DNA of 14,835 bases, taken from assembly GCA_009936765.1 (NCBI GenBank), contig JAACDL010000009.1, positions 1 through 14,835 on the forward strand. The letters are read 5' to 3'. Position 1 is the first letter of the stretch; every line of letters starts with the position of its first letter. Below the pieces are notes generated by a model, which saw only the letters and a list, made by a program, of their open reading frames with translations, was not told where the DNA came from and made no database searches. Source of the stretch: Methanobacteriota archaeon. GTDB lineage: Archaea; Thermoplasmatota; Poseidoniia; Poseidoniales; Poseidoniaceae. Positions 5,142 to 12,158 of the stretch are shown in pieces. Position numbers and translations under genes: made by a program.

Positions 5142-6084
5142 AAAGTTCCCAGTAGTTTTCGATTCCACCAGCAATCATGAAGTGGATTGAACTCTGACCA
5201 CCGGTTAGAGTTACCTCCAGAGTATATTCATCTGTACGACTCGGTATAGTTGCCAACTCTTGTGATTGTGTGCCTGCCGTGTAAGTCCTAGTTAGAATGC
5301 TGTTACCTACGTGGTCTTTCACTGATAGAGTGCCAGTACCACCCTGAGGCATTGCAACATCGATGTAGAATACATAGTAATTGAAATCGATACCAGATGG
5401 ATGACCGCTGTCAACGAAAGTATCTGTTATCTCACCATCGATTGGCCCTTCGAATACTCTATCTTTCAAATCAGTTGCCCGGATGAACCAAACATCGCCA
5501 TTGTAATCGTTTCCAGTGTTGGTAAGAGTCATTCGGAATTGCAACTCATCATCCTCATTCATCCACTCAAAATAGTCGATGAATCCGTGGTTTCCATCGA
5601 AATGGTACTCCATTGAATGACCAGATTCGCTAGTAGCTTCCACTACAGCCATACCATTAGTTGAACCAGTAGTTTCAGCAGACCAGTATTCTCCAAGTAA
5701 AGTAAACTCCCAAGTATCCCCTGCAGTCCAAGGGAAATTGAATACTGGCTGTTGATCTCCATTCTCATAAACTGATAAATCATCGATAGTAACACGACCC
5801 AAGAAAGGATTGTGATTGATTACCGCATGCCTCTGTGCTTCCCTTTCAGAAGATATTCCCAGCATGTAAAGACCATCATCATCCCTGATTTCAGTGACGA
5901 CAAGTCTAGCAGTATCCTCACCAAACTGCGCTGTTTCGAAAGTGTAAAGCCACCAGTCACCTATTTGCCAGCCCGGTTTTTCGACGGAGTCGACTTCGAA
6001 ATCCTCGTCTGATTCATCCCCAGTGTTGATGCATCCGCTGAGAGATAGTGAAGCCATCAGTAGGGCAGCAAATATGGCACGCAT
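5140..6084 (-). CDS. Secreted lipoprotein, family unknown
   Basis: The product is 314 residues with a classical lipoprotein signal: a short N-terminus, the hydrophobic run FAALLMASLSLSG, and lipobox LSGC with Cys18 as the expected anchor. After it comes an acidic linker (about 22-35), then a beta-rich domain. That domain starts with PGWQIGDWWLYTFE and is rich in Trp, Tyr, Thr and Gly, with no enzyme motif. It is expected on the outer face of the cytoplasmic membrane. The composition suggests beta-sandwich folds, perhaps ligand or polymer binding, but I do not recognise the family. It is the first gene of a two-gene unit with the esterase. A weak A/T-rich stretch about 25 bases upstream (6102-6110) could be its promoter. 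Confidence 0.75.
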   Translation of the reverse strand: MRAIFAALLMASLSLSGCINTGDESDEDFEVDSVEKPGWQIGDWWLYTFETAQFGEDTARLVVTEIRDDDGLYMLGISSEREAQRHAVINHNPFLGRVTIDDLSVYENGDQQPVFNFPWTAGDTWEFTLLGEYWSAETTGSTNGMAVVEATSESGHSMEYHFDGNHGFIDYFEWMNEDDELQFRMTLTNTGNDYNGDVWFIRATDLKDRVFEGPIDGEITDTFVDSGHPSGIDFNYYVFYIDVAMPQGGTGTLSVKDHVGNSILTRTYTAGTQSQELATIPSRTDEYTLEVTLTGGQSSIHFMIAGGIENYWEL

Positions 6085-6129
6085 GCCTTACCCTACCGCT
6101 GGTCATTTTTCAGTTAGTGGGTTCCCCGT

Positions 6130-8301
6130 TCACAACAATCCAGTGATTGTAAGGCCCGGAGCAATTACTACTGCAACGATACTCATCAACTTGATCAGGA
6201 TGTTAAGAGATGGACCACTTGTATCCTTGAATGGGTCACCGATTGTGTCTCCAATAACGGCTGCTTCATGAGCATCATCGCCCTTTTGTGCACCTTCAAT
6301 GTGACCCTGTTCGATTGCTTTCTTTGCATTGTCCCAAGCACCACCAGCATTAGCCATGAATAGAGCCATAAGAACTCCAGTAACTAGAGAACCAGCAAGA
6401 AGACCACCTAGTGCTGGAGAACCAAGGAGGTATCCAACGACTACAGGGGCAACAATTGCAACCACACCAGGTCCAACCATTTCCTTTAGTGCAGCATCTG
6501 TTGAAATCTCAACACATCTTGCACTGTCAGGATACATTGTACCCTTGTGTTCAATCTTCTCAGGCCATGAGGAAACGTCGTCAAGATCAACACCTTCTGG
6601 AGTGTTTGCAGTTAGAGCTTCTCTCATAATACCAAATTGTCGGCGAATTTCAGTAACCATTTCGTTAGCAGCCTTGCCAACAGAGGTCATGGTCATTGCA
6701 GCCACAACGAATGGAAGAGCACCACCAATCAATAGCCCGATAACGACCTTAGGGTCAGAAAGAGCCAATTGACTAAGACCTAATCCTGCTGCTGCAGAAT
6801 ATGCTGCGAATAATGCGAGTGCTGTTAGAGCAGCACTTCCGATTGCGAAGCCCTTGCCGATAGCAGCGGTTGTGTTACCAATTGAATCTAGACCGTCTGT
6901 GATTTCACGTACATCCTTTCCTAGGCCGCTCATCTCAGCGATTCCACCAGCGTTATCTGCGACTGGTCCATATGCATCTACTGTCATTGTGACACCAACA
7001 GTTGCAAGCATTCCCATAGCTGCCATTGCAATCCCGTATAGGCCGAACTCTGGCATAAATCCGCCAGCGCTGCTAGAAGTGTGGCCATCCATCATGAAAT
7101 GGTTAGCGCCAAAGATACCGAAACAAATCAAGATGATTGGAAGGAAGGTGGACATCATACCAACTGAAAGTCCAGCAATAGCGTTTGTTGCAGGACCTGT
7201 CTTAGACATCTGTCCAATGTGAGGAATCGCCTTTGGTTTGATTCCAAAGACATCTTCAATTCCAGTGTAGTATTCAGTCACTAGACCGATAAGAATACCA
7301 ACTATTGAACCGATGATAACTGCAATCATTGGTTCGGTTCCAGTATCTAGGTCCATGAAACCAATTCCAAACCATCCGACAATCCAGAATAATCCTGCAC
7401 CGATGAATGTGGTGTTACGAAGTGCTGCCCCTGGCTCACTGTTCTTCAGGAATTCCATCGAGAAGACACCTGCTAGAGATGCGAGGTATCCAACTAATCC
7501 CAAGAAGATTGGAAGGATTACATAGTCTGCATTCATGTTATTGCTCGAATCTGCGATAACCATTGCAGCAATTATTGAACCAACGAAAGACTCGAAGATA
7601 TCTGCTCCCATTCCAGCAACATCGCCTACGTTGTCTCCAACATTGTCTGCGATAACACCTGGGTTACGAGGATCGTCTTCAGGTATACCTGCTTCGACCT
7701 TTCCTACCAAATCTGCTCCAACGTCAGCAGCCTTTGTGTAAATACCGCCACCTACACGTGCGAACAGTGCAATTGAAGATGCACCCATTCCGAATCCTGC
7801 TGCATGTTGGATATTAGTTTCACCAGAATCTCCCGCTCCTAAGAAGAAAGCGACTAGAGAGATACCGAGTAGACCAAGTCCACCAACGGACAGACCCATT
7901 ACGGCTCCACCATTGTATGAGACGGCTAGTGCGCCTGCTTGACCTTCTTTTTGAGCAGCCATTGCTGTGCGGCCATTTGCCGCAGTAGCAGCCTTCATTC
8001 CCGAAAGACCGGCTAGAACGCTAGCAATTGCACCACCAAGGAAGGCAAGTGCTGTCAAATGACTGTCGCCTGGAATTACGAAGAGCAGTATAACTGCTAC
8101 TACTCCAACGAATATTGAGAGGTACTTGTATTCAGCTTTGAGGAAAGCCATAGCACCATCTTGTATTTGTTCAGTGATATCTGCAACCTTTTTGTTGTCG
8201 ATTTTCACACTAACTACTTTCTTGTATAACAATGCAGCAATAACTAATCCAACTAGGGATGCTACTACAGCGTATAATGCAATCATGTCATTCTCCATCA
8301 T
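6130..8301 (-). CDS. hppA: Membrane-bound ion-pumping pyrophosphatase
   Basis: The 723-residue, strongly hydrophobic protein (about 16 membrane helices expected) has all hallmarks of membrane PPases. The PPi/Mg-binding segment contains DDPRNPGVIADNVGDNVGD (about 209-227). A second acidic motif is DAYGPVADNAGG (about 442-453), and a C-terminal one is GDTIGDPFKDTSGPS (about 684-698). It couples PPi hydrolysis to cation transport out of the cytoplasm. GNTTAAIGKG (475-484) has Ala where K+-independent enzymes have Lys, so K+-dependent activity is predicted. GADIFESF places a Glu where Na+-pumping bacterial and archaeal forms have one, so Na+ or H+ is undecided. ATG 8301 follows an AAGGTG SD-like site. 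A TTG at 8325 and ATGs at 8298 and 8286 are alternatives. It is transcribed alone or with its upstream neighbour, 80 bases away. Confidence 0.96.
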   Translation of the reverse strand: MMENDMIALYAVVASLVGLVIAALLYKKVVSVKIDNKKVADITEQIQDGAMAFLKAEYKYLSIFVGVVAVILLFVIPGDSHLTALAFLGGAIASVLAGLSGMKAATAANGRTAMAAQKEGQAGALAVSYNGGAVMGLSVGGLGLLGISLVAFFLGAGDSGETNIQHAAGFGMGASSIALFARVGGGIYTKAADVGADLVGKVEAGIPEDDPRNPGVIADNVGDNVGDVAGMGADIFESFVGSIIAAMVIADSSNNMNADYVILPIFLGLVGYLASLAGVFSMEFLKNSEPGAALRNTTFIGAGLFWIVGWFGIGFMDLDTGTEPMIAVIIGSIVGILIGLVTEYYTGIEDVFGIKPKAIPHIGQMSKTGPATNAIAGLSVGMMSTFLPIILICFGIFGANHFMMDGHTSSSAGGFMPEFGLYGIAMAAMGMLATVGVTMTVDAYGPVADNAGGIAEMSGLGKDVREITDGLDSIGNTTAAIGKGFAIGSAALTALALFAAYSAAAGLGLSQLALSDPKVVIGLLIGGALPFVVAAMTMTSVGKAANEMVTEIRRQFGIMREALTANTPEGVDLDDVSSWPEKIEHKGTMYPDSARCVEISTDAALKEMVGPGVVAIVAPVVVGYLLGSPALGGLLAGSLVTGVLMALFMANAGGAWDNAKKAIEQGHIEGAQKGDDAHEAAVIGDTIGDPFKDTSGPSLNILIKLMSIVAVVIAPGLTITGLL

Positions 8302-8304
8302 AAA

Positions 8305-8310
8305 CACCTT
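8305..8310 (-). promoter_or_regulatory. SD site of the pyrophosphatase gene
   Basis: On the minus strand AAGGTG lies 3 bases before the ATG at 8301. The spacing is short but the match to the anti-SD sequence is good. It favours ATG 8301 over the upstream TTG. Confidence 0.4.
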
Positions 8311-8381
8311 ATTGGCTGGCGACAAAAGTCCCCTTCATAAGGACATCCCCCGATTAAAGCAAGGATTCTAGCGTTTTGGTA

Positions 8382-8600
8382 TCATTCGACTTTGAAGCCG
8401 ACACTAGTAATTGCCTCACTGAGAATACCGGATTCGACACCTTTAGCAGTGACTGAAACTGACCCTTGAGATGCTGAGGCTTCTACTTTCTTGACACCTC
8501 TTATGCCAGTAAGTGTGCGTACTATTTTGTGTTCACAGCCTCCACAATCCATTCCAGATACCTTGAATTCAAACTCTTCAGCACGAGAAAATAGCCCCAT
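8382..8600 (-). CDS. HMA-domain heavy-metal-binding protein
   Basis: The product is 72 residues from the ATG at 8600, forming one ferredoxin-like HMA domain. The metal loop is GMDCGGCEHK (Cys residues of the CxxC motif at about 18 and 21). It is followed by helix IVRTLTGIRGVKKVEAS, strand SVSVTAK and the C-terminal ITSVGFKVE, the full beta-alpha-beta-beta-alpha-beta order. The MDCxxC form occurs in Cu chaperones and in Zn/Cd/Pb-type ATPase domains, so the metal is uncertain. It would act as a cytoplasmic metal chaperone or buffer. No metal ATPase gene is seen nearby. A longer frame to 8675 exists but would overlap the divergent Nfu gene and add no domain, so it is rejected. It shares a 68-base divergent promoter region (8601-8668) with the Nfu gene. 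Confidence 0.82.
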   Translation of the reverse strand: MGLFSRAEEFEFKVSGMDCGGCEHKIVRTLTGIRGVKKVEASASQGSVSVTAKGVESGILSEAITSVGFKVE

Positions 8601-8668
8601 GTCTAAGCGTATATTGCTCTGTGACTTGAATGCGATGGTTGATAGATGAGCGGCTATCACCCGGGAAC

Positions 8669-8971
8669 ATGGCAATAACTGCTGAAGAGGTACTCAAAGA
8701 GATTGGACCTGTTCAAGAAGTTCTTGACGCTCACGATGGAGTAGTTACTGTTATCGACACTGCTGATGGTAACGTTATGCTATCCCTTGATGGAGGGTGC
8801 GTAGGATGTTCATCAACACCAATGACTGCCATGCAGATATATTACTCTCTAAAGCAACTAGACGCTGTTAGCGATGTTGTGTTTGTAAATGGCGAGCTGC
8901 CAGAATACATGCGTACCTTCATCGACCAGAAGATGGCTGATGAATCTAAAGACGAAGGCGAAATTATCTGA
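8669..8971 (+). CDS. Nfu-type iron-sulfur cluster scaffold/carrier (NifU C-terminal domain)
   Basis: The product is 100 residues from the ATG at 8669. The frame opens at 8630, but the first 13 residues there fit no domain. The NifU C-terminal domain is present: helix VQEVLDAHDGVVTVID, strand GNVMLSLDG, and the CxxC motif GGCVGCSS (Cys44, Cys47), followed by helix MTAMQIYYSLKQ. Two such domains usually share one Fe-S cluster across a dimer through these cysteines, delivering it to target proteins in the cytoplasm. The last 10-15 residues are an acidic tail. It is divergent from the HMA gene. Its TGA (8969-8971) abuts the stop of the gene on the other strand with no bases between. Confidence 0.87.
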   Translation: MAITAEEVLKEIGPVQEVLDAHDGVVTVIDTADGNVMLSLDGGCVGCSSTPMTAMQIYYSLKQLDAVSDVVFVNGELPEYMRTFIDQKMADESKDEGEII

Positions 8972-9307
8972 TTATTCCTCGTCATCTGATTTACCGATGT
9001 TGTGCGGGTTAGCTCCAAAAGACACATTTTGACCTTTGATAGTCAGCCTTGCAGCTATTGCTATTATCACACATAGAAGAGACAACGGCTTAGGGAGATA
9101 ATTTGATCCCCATAACTCGCCACCTGAAAGAGAAAGCCACCACAATATACCTGCAGTGGTAAGTATAGACGCCATAATGAAGTTCTGCGCCATCAATTCT
9201 AACTTCTCACTACGCGAAAATGTCGCAATGAAAATGAATGCTGTCAAGGAGATGAAGCACATGGATTGGGCTAAGACTTCGATTACCCCTACCTCGACCA
9301 TGACCAT
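8972..9307 (-). CDS. Small three-helix membrane protein, unknown
   Basis: The product is 111 residues starting at the ATG at 9307; an ATG two codons later, 9301, is equally possible. Hydrophobic helices lie at about 12-30, 42-60 and 72-90, with a polar acidic tail ending KSDDEE. There are no recognisable motifs. It is convergent with the Nfu gene, stop to stop, and divergent from polX with 44 bases between. The gene is accepted because it fills the gap exactly and its codons give a clear alternation of helices and short loops. Function is unknown. Confidence 0.6.
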   Translation of the reverse strand: MVMVEVGVIEVLAQSMCFISLTAFIFIATFSRSEKLELMAQNFIMASILTTAGILWWLSLSGGELWGSNYLPKPLSLLCVIIAIAARLTIKGQNVSFGANPHNIGKSDDEE

Positions 9308-9351
9308 GCCAATAGGCAGGGGTTCTTCAACCCGTACTCAGTGGAAGTGTC

Positions 9352-11283
9352 ATGGCAGGAGCATCTTGGACACTACCCAAGCCGCGAATTAACGGACCGC
9401 CGTTCTTTAGCCGCAATCAGATTAGTACAGCCCTTCACCAGATGGCTATTCTTCTGGAACTTTCGGGAGCAAATATGTTCCGTACAAGGTCTTACCAAAA
9501 TGGCTCTAGACTAATTGGTTCTTTATCTCAAGATTTGGGAGAGTTAGTGGCCAGTGGTGAATTGTTTGGCCTCAAAGGAATTGGCAAAGGACTCGGGTCT
9601 GCTATTTCACAAGCTGTTGGCGAAGGCAGATGGCCAGAAGATTGGGTTTCTCTGCATGAAGACACCCCTGAGGGACTTATCCAAATGCTCGGCATCCCAG
9701 GTGTTGGTCCTAAGAAAATAAAGGTCCTTCATGACGAATTAGGCGTCATGTCAGTAGCCGACCTTCAGGAAGCGTGTGTGAAAAACGAAGTTGCACCAAT
9801 GAAGGGTTTCGGAGCTAAGAGCCAACAACGTATCCTTGATGGAATCGACTTACTAGCACGCTTCTCTGCACGAAGAAGACTAGATATTGGGTTAAGGTAT
9901 GGTCAAACATTCCTGTCAATGATCGAGAAACTGACAGGAGTTGAGAGAGCAGAACTTGCAGGTTCTGCCAGAAGAAGAAGAGAAACTATTGGCGATCTAG
10001 ATATTGTAGCAGCAGTACAGCCAGATGATGTTGAAATGGTCACTAATGCCATATTGTCATTGAAAGGAATAGCCGATGTCAAAGGCGCAGGAGACTCTAA
10101 AGTATCTGTAATTCTTGACACATCGATATTTGAAGATGGATTTAGCCTAGGCCACCTTGATGCGAATGTACTGGACGCCATAGGAGGCGAAAGTTACGAA
10201 CAACTCGAATCCGGAGGCACAATCGACGCTCAGGTAAGACTAGTCCCTCCTCATGTATTCCCATTCACTCTAGCATATTTCACTGGCTCCAAAGAACACA
10301 ATATTCGCATGAGGCAGGTTGCACAGGACAAGGGATTGAAACTGAATGAATTCGGATTAATGCCTGAAACAGATTTGACTGGCCTTGAAGCCGCTGCTAC
10401 ATCATTGCCTGCAGTGGATGAAGCGGACATTTACTCCCACCTCGGACTAAAATATGTCACACCTGAACTTAGAGAGGACATAGGGGAGATTGAAGCATCA
10501 GCAGCAGGAGAACTCCCTGAATTGATTACTCTGTCCAGCATTAAAGGGGCATTGCATAACCACACCACTCTATCTGATGGAGAGGCTAGTTTGGAACAAA
10601 TGGCAGATGCTGCAAGGCGCATGGGGTGGAATTGGTTAGGAATCGCAGACCATTCACCTACCTTGCAAATAGCCCATGGAGCAAGCGCAGATGAATTACT
10701 GGCTCAGCATGCTATAATGCAAGATTACAATGCTGAGTGGCAAAAAGACGGAGTAGACTTCAGATTATTTTCCGGAGTCGAATCGGATATACTCGAAGAT
10801 GGTAAGTTAGATCACCCAGATGATGTGTTATCACAAATTGACTACGTAGTCGCTAGCGTACATGCCATGGGGAGATGGAGAAGTCGGGATGAATCTCAAA
10901 ATACCGAAGACCTCCTGAAGTGTCTTGATCATCCTGCCACAACGGTACTTGGACATCCAACTGGAAGAATATTACAAGGAAGAGATGGGTACGAAGTCGA
11001 CCTACATACTGTCCTCGAATACATGTCTGAAGCAAATAAGGAAGGCGAATTGAAAGCCGTAGAGCTCAACGCCTCACCTTACAGACTAGACCTAGATTGG
11101 AGATTCTGTAAAAGAGCCAAGGAATTGGGAGTTCCGGTAGTGATTAATCCAGATGCACATTCAATAAAGGGCCTAGGAGATATTGACTACGGAGTGATGG
11201 TTGCTCGCAAAGGTTGGCTAGAGGATGGAGACATTCTGAACTCTTTAGGCGCAGAAGAGATGAATGCGAGGTTAATTGGGTGA
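9352..11283 (+). CDS. polX: Family X DNA polymerase with C-terminal PHP domain
   Basis: The 643-residue protein has the bacterial/archaeal PolX layout. An N-terminal helix-hairpin-helix (HhH) domain is about 20-95 (LKGIGKG 74-80). A second HhH is IPGVGPKK (115-122). The palm has GSARRRRETIGDLD (204-217, metal ligands Asp215 and Asp217), and the YFTGSKEHN motif is at 309-317. The PHP domain (about 395-640) has HNH (His402, His404), DH (433-434), Glu477, His504, His535, and Asp601 with His603, a complete metal site expected to give 3'-5' exonuclease or AP-site processing. The third palm aspartate appears replaced by Gln294 (see findings). It should act in base-excision or gap-filling repair. 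The ATG at 9352 is the only start that keeps the first helix; an in-frame stop lies at 9313-9315. It is first in a unit with a small membrane protein and nth. Confidence 0.93.
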   Translation: MAGASWTLPKPRINGPPFFSRNQISTALHQMAILLELSGANMFRTRSYQNGSRLIGSLSQDLGELVASGELFGLKGIGKGLGSAISQAVGEGRWPEDWVSLHEDTPEGLIQMLGIPGVGPKKIKVLHDELGVMSVADLQEACVKNEVAPMKGFGAKSQQRILDGIDLLARFSARRRLDIGLRYGQTFLSMIEKLTGVERAELAGSARRRRETIGDLDIVAAVQPDDVEMVTNAILSLKGIADVKGAGDSKVSVILDTSIFEDGFSLGHLDANVLDAIGGESYEQLESGGTIDAQVRLVPPHVFPFTLAYFTGSKEHNIRMRQVAQDKGLKLNEFGLMPETDLTGLEAAATSLPAVDEADIYSHLGLKYVTPELREDIGEIEASAAGELPELITLSSIKGALHNHTTLSDGEASLEQMADAARRMGWNWLGIADHSPTLQIAHGASADELLAQHAIMQDYNAEWQKDGVDFRLFSGVESDILEDGKLDHPDDVLSQIDYVVASVHAMGRWRSRDESQNTEDLLKCLDHPATTVLGHPTGRILQGRDGYEVDLHTVLEYMSEANKEGELKAVELNASPYRLDLDWRFCKRAKELGVPVVINPDAHSIKGLGDIDYGVMVARKGWLEDGDILNSLGAEEMNARLIG

Positions 11284-11284
11284 T
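11278..11284 (+). promoter_or_regulatory. SD site of the small membrane protein, containing the polX stop
   Basis: GGGTGAT lies 3 bases before the ATG at 11288, and the polX TGA (11281-11283) is inside it. This fixes the start at 11288 rather than the in-frame TTG at 11276. Confidence 0.6.
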
Positions 11285-11287
11285 ATA

Positions 11288-11503
11288 ATGAGGTTTCTTA
11301 GAGCAGTAATTATTGGATTTTTATCAATTTTCCCAGGCACAATCGTTGGCTACCTAGGTTGGTTAGCAACAGGTGGTTCTGAGGAAGTATGGGCACCAGA
11401 AGTCGTTTTCTTCTGTAACATAATCCCGTTCGGGTTTGTAATTATAGGATTCATATGGTCCTGGAGAAATGGCGAAGAGTACGCTGTTAACTACCAAAGG
11501 TGA
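11288..11503 (+). CDS. Small two-helix membrane protein, unknown
   Basis: The product is 71 residues starting 4 bases after the polX stop. It has two hydrophobic helices, about 5-27 (VIIGFLSIFPGTIVGYLGWL) and 37-57 (VVFFCNIIPFGFVIIGFIW). A polar Gly-Ser-Glu-Glu loop separates them, and a charged tail of about 14 residues follows. No family is recognised. Its SD site encloses the polX stop, and its own TGA lies inside the SD site of nth, so it is translationally locked between two DNA-repair genes. Whether it has any repair role is unknown. It may be a lineage-specific passenger. Confidence 0.62.
   Translation: MRFLRAVIIGFLSIFPGTIVGYLGWLATGGSEEVWAPEVVFFCNIIPFGFVIIGFIWSWRNGEEYAVNYQR
11496..11503 (+). 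promoter_or_regulatory. SD site of nth, containing upstream stop codon
   Basis: AAAGGTGA lies 4 bases before the ATG at 11508 and its last three bases are the TGA of the small membrane protein. This sets the nth start at 11508 rather than the in-frame ATG at 11469, which lies within the preceding gene. Confidence 0.65.
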
Positions 11504-11507
11504 GCAT

Positions 11508-12158
11508 ATGAAACGCTCTCTGAAGGCCTCGAAAATTCTAGTGATGCTAGAGGAATTATACCCTGAAACTCCCGTTCCATTAGACCATGATTCACCATTT
11601 CAGTTGCTAGTTGCAGTTTTGATGAGTGCACAAACCACCGACAAAAAGGTAAACCAAGTTACACCTGAACTTTTCAGAAGAGGACCTGATGCCAAGAATA
11701 TGTCGAAGTTACCAGTAGAAGATATCCTAGGCATGATCAGAGAGGTTGGATTAGCGCCTACTAAGGCCCGCAATATCTCCACTCTATCCCAGATGCTTTG
11801 TGACTTGTATGATGGAGAAGTCCCACAGACATTCGAGCAATTGGAGGATTTACCTGGCGTTGGTCACAAGACAGCAGGTGTAGTAATGGCTCAATCCTTT
11901 GGAGTACCGGCATTCCCAATCGACACACACATTCACCGCCTCGCAGCCAGATGGGGTTTGTCTAACGGAACTAACGTTGTAAAAACTGAAAAGGACTTGA
12001 AGGCACTATTTCCAAGAGATTCTTGGAATAAATTACATTTGCAAATAATCTTCTTTGGAAGAGAATACTGTCCAGCTAGGAATCATGATTTGACAAAATG
12101 TCCAATCTGTTCATGGACTGCTACTAAGAAGAGAATAGCAGAAGAAAACCGTCGCTAA
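11508..12158 (+). CDS. nth: Endonuclease III (DNA glycosylase/AP lyase)
   Basis: The product is 216 residues, the usual size for Nth. The helix-hairpin-helix is LPGVGHKTA (115-123) with catalytic Lys121. The catalytic Asp139 is in FPIDTHIHRLAARWG. SAQTTDKKVN (40-49) is the conserved substrate-side motif. It should remove oxidised pyrimidines and cut the abasic site by beta-elimination. The C-terminal iron-sulfur loop is unusual: Cys188-x9-Cys198-x2-Cys201, then no fourth cysteine (canonical spacing is C-x6-C-x2-C-x5-C). FGREYCPARNHD with PIC is reminiscent of some bacterial Nth proteins, hinting at bacterial ancestry. The start is set by the SD site. It is last in the polX unit, with its TAA flush against the arlJ stop. 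Confidence 0.95.
   Translation: MKRSLKASKILVMLEELYPETPVPLDHDSPFQLLVAVLMSAQTTDKKVNQVTPELFRRGPDAKNMSKLPVEDILGMIREVGLAPTKARNISTLSQMLCDLYDGEVPQTFEQLEDLPGVGHKTAGVVMAQSFGVPAFPIDTHIHRLAARWGLSNGTNVVKTEKDLKALFPRDSWNKLHLQIIFFGREYCPARNHDLTKCPICSWTATKKRIAEENRR

Noticed and set aside
6329..7741. Several open frames on the plus strand opposite the pyrophosphatase gene
   Set aside because: They are shadows of a long, strongly conserved minus-strand gene. Their translations are low-complexity (Pro/Thr/Ser/Ile-rich) and carry no motifs, promoters or SD sites.
8630..8668. Start of the Nfu gene at 8630
   Set aside because: The added 13 residues match no part of the domain and overlap the likely divergent promoter. 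ATG 8669 directly precedes the domain.
8601..8675. N-terminal extension of the HMA protein to 8675
   Set aside because: It would overlap the start of the divergent Nfu gene, fill the only promoter space and add 25 residues outside the HMA fold.
9319..9332. GGGTT-CTTC-AACCC hairpin upstream of polX as a riboswitch or terminator
   Set aside because: It has only a 5-bp stem, no T-tract and no larger conserved fold in the 44-base gap between divergent starts. Chance is a sufficient explanation.
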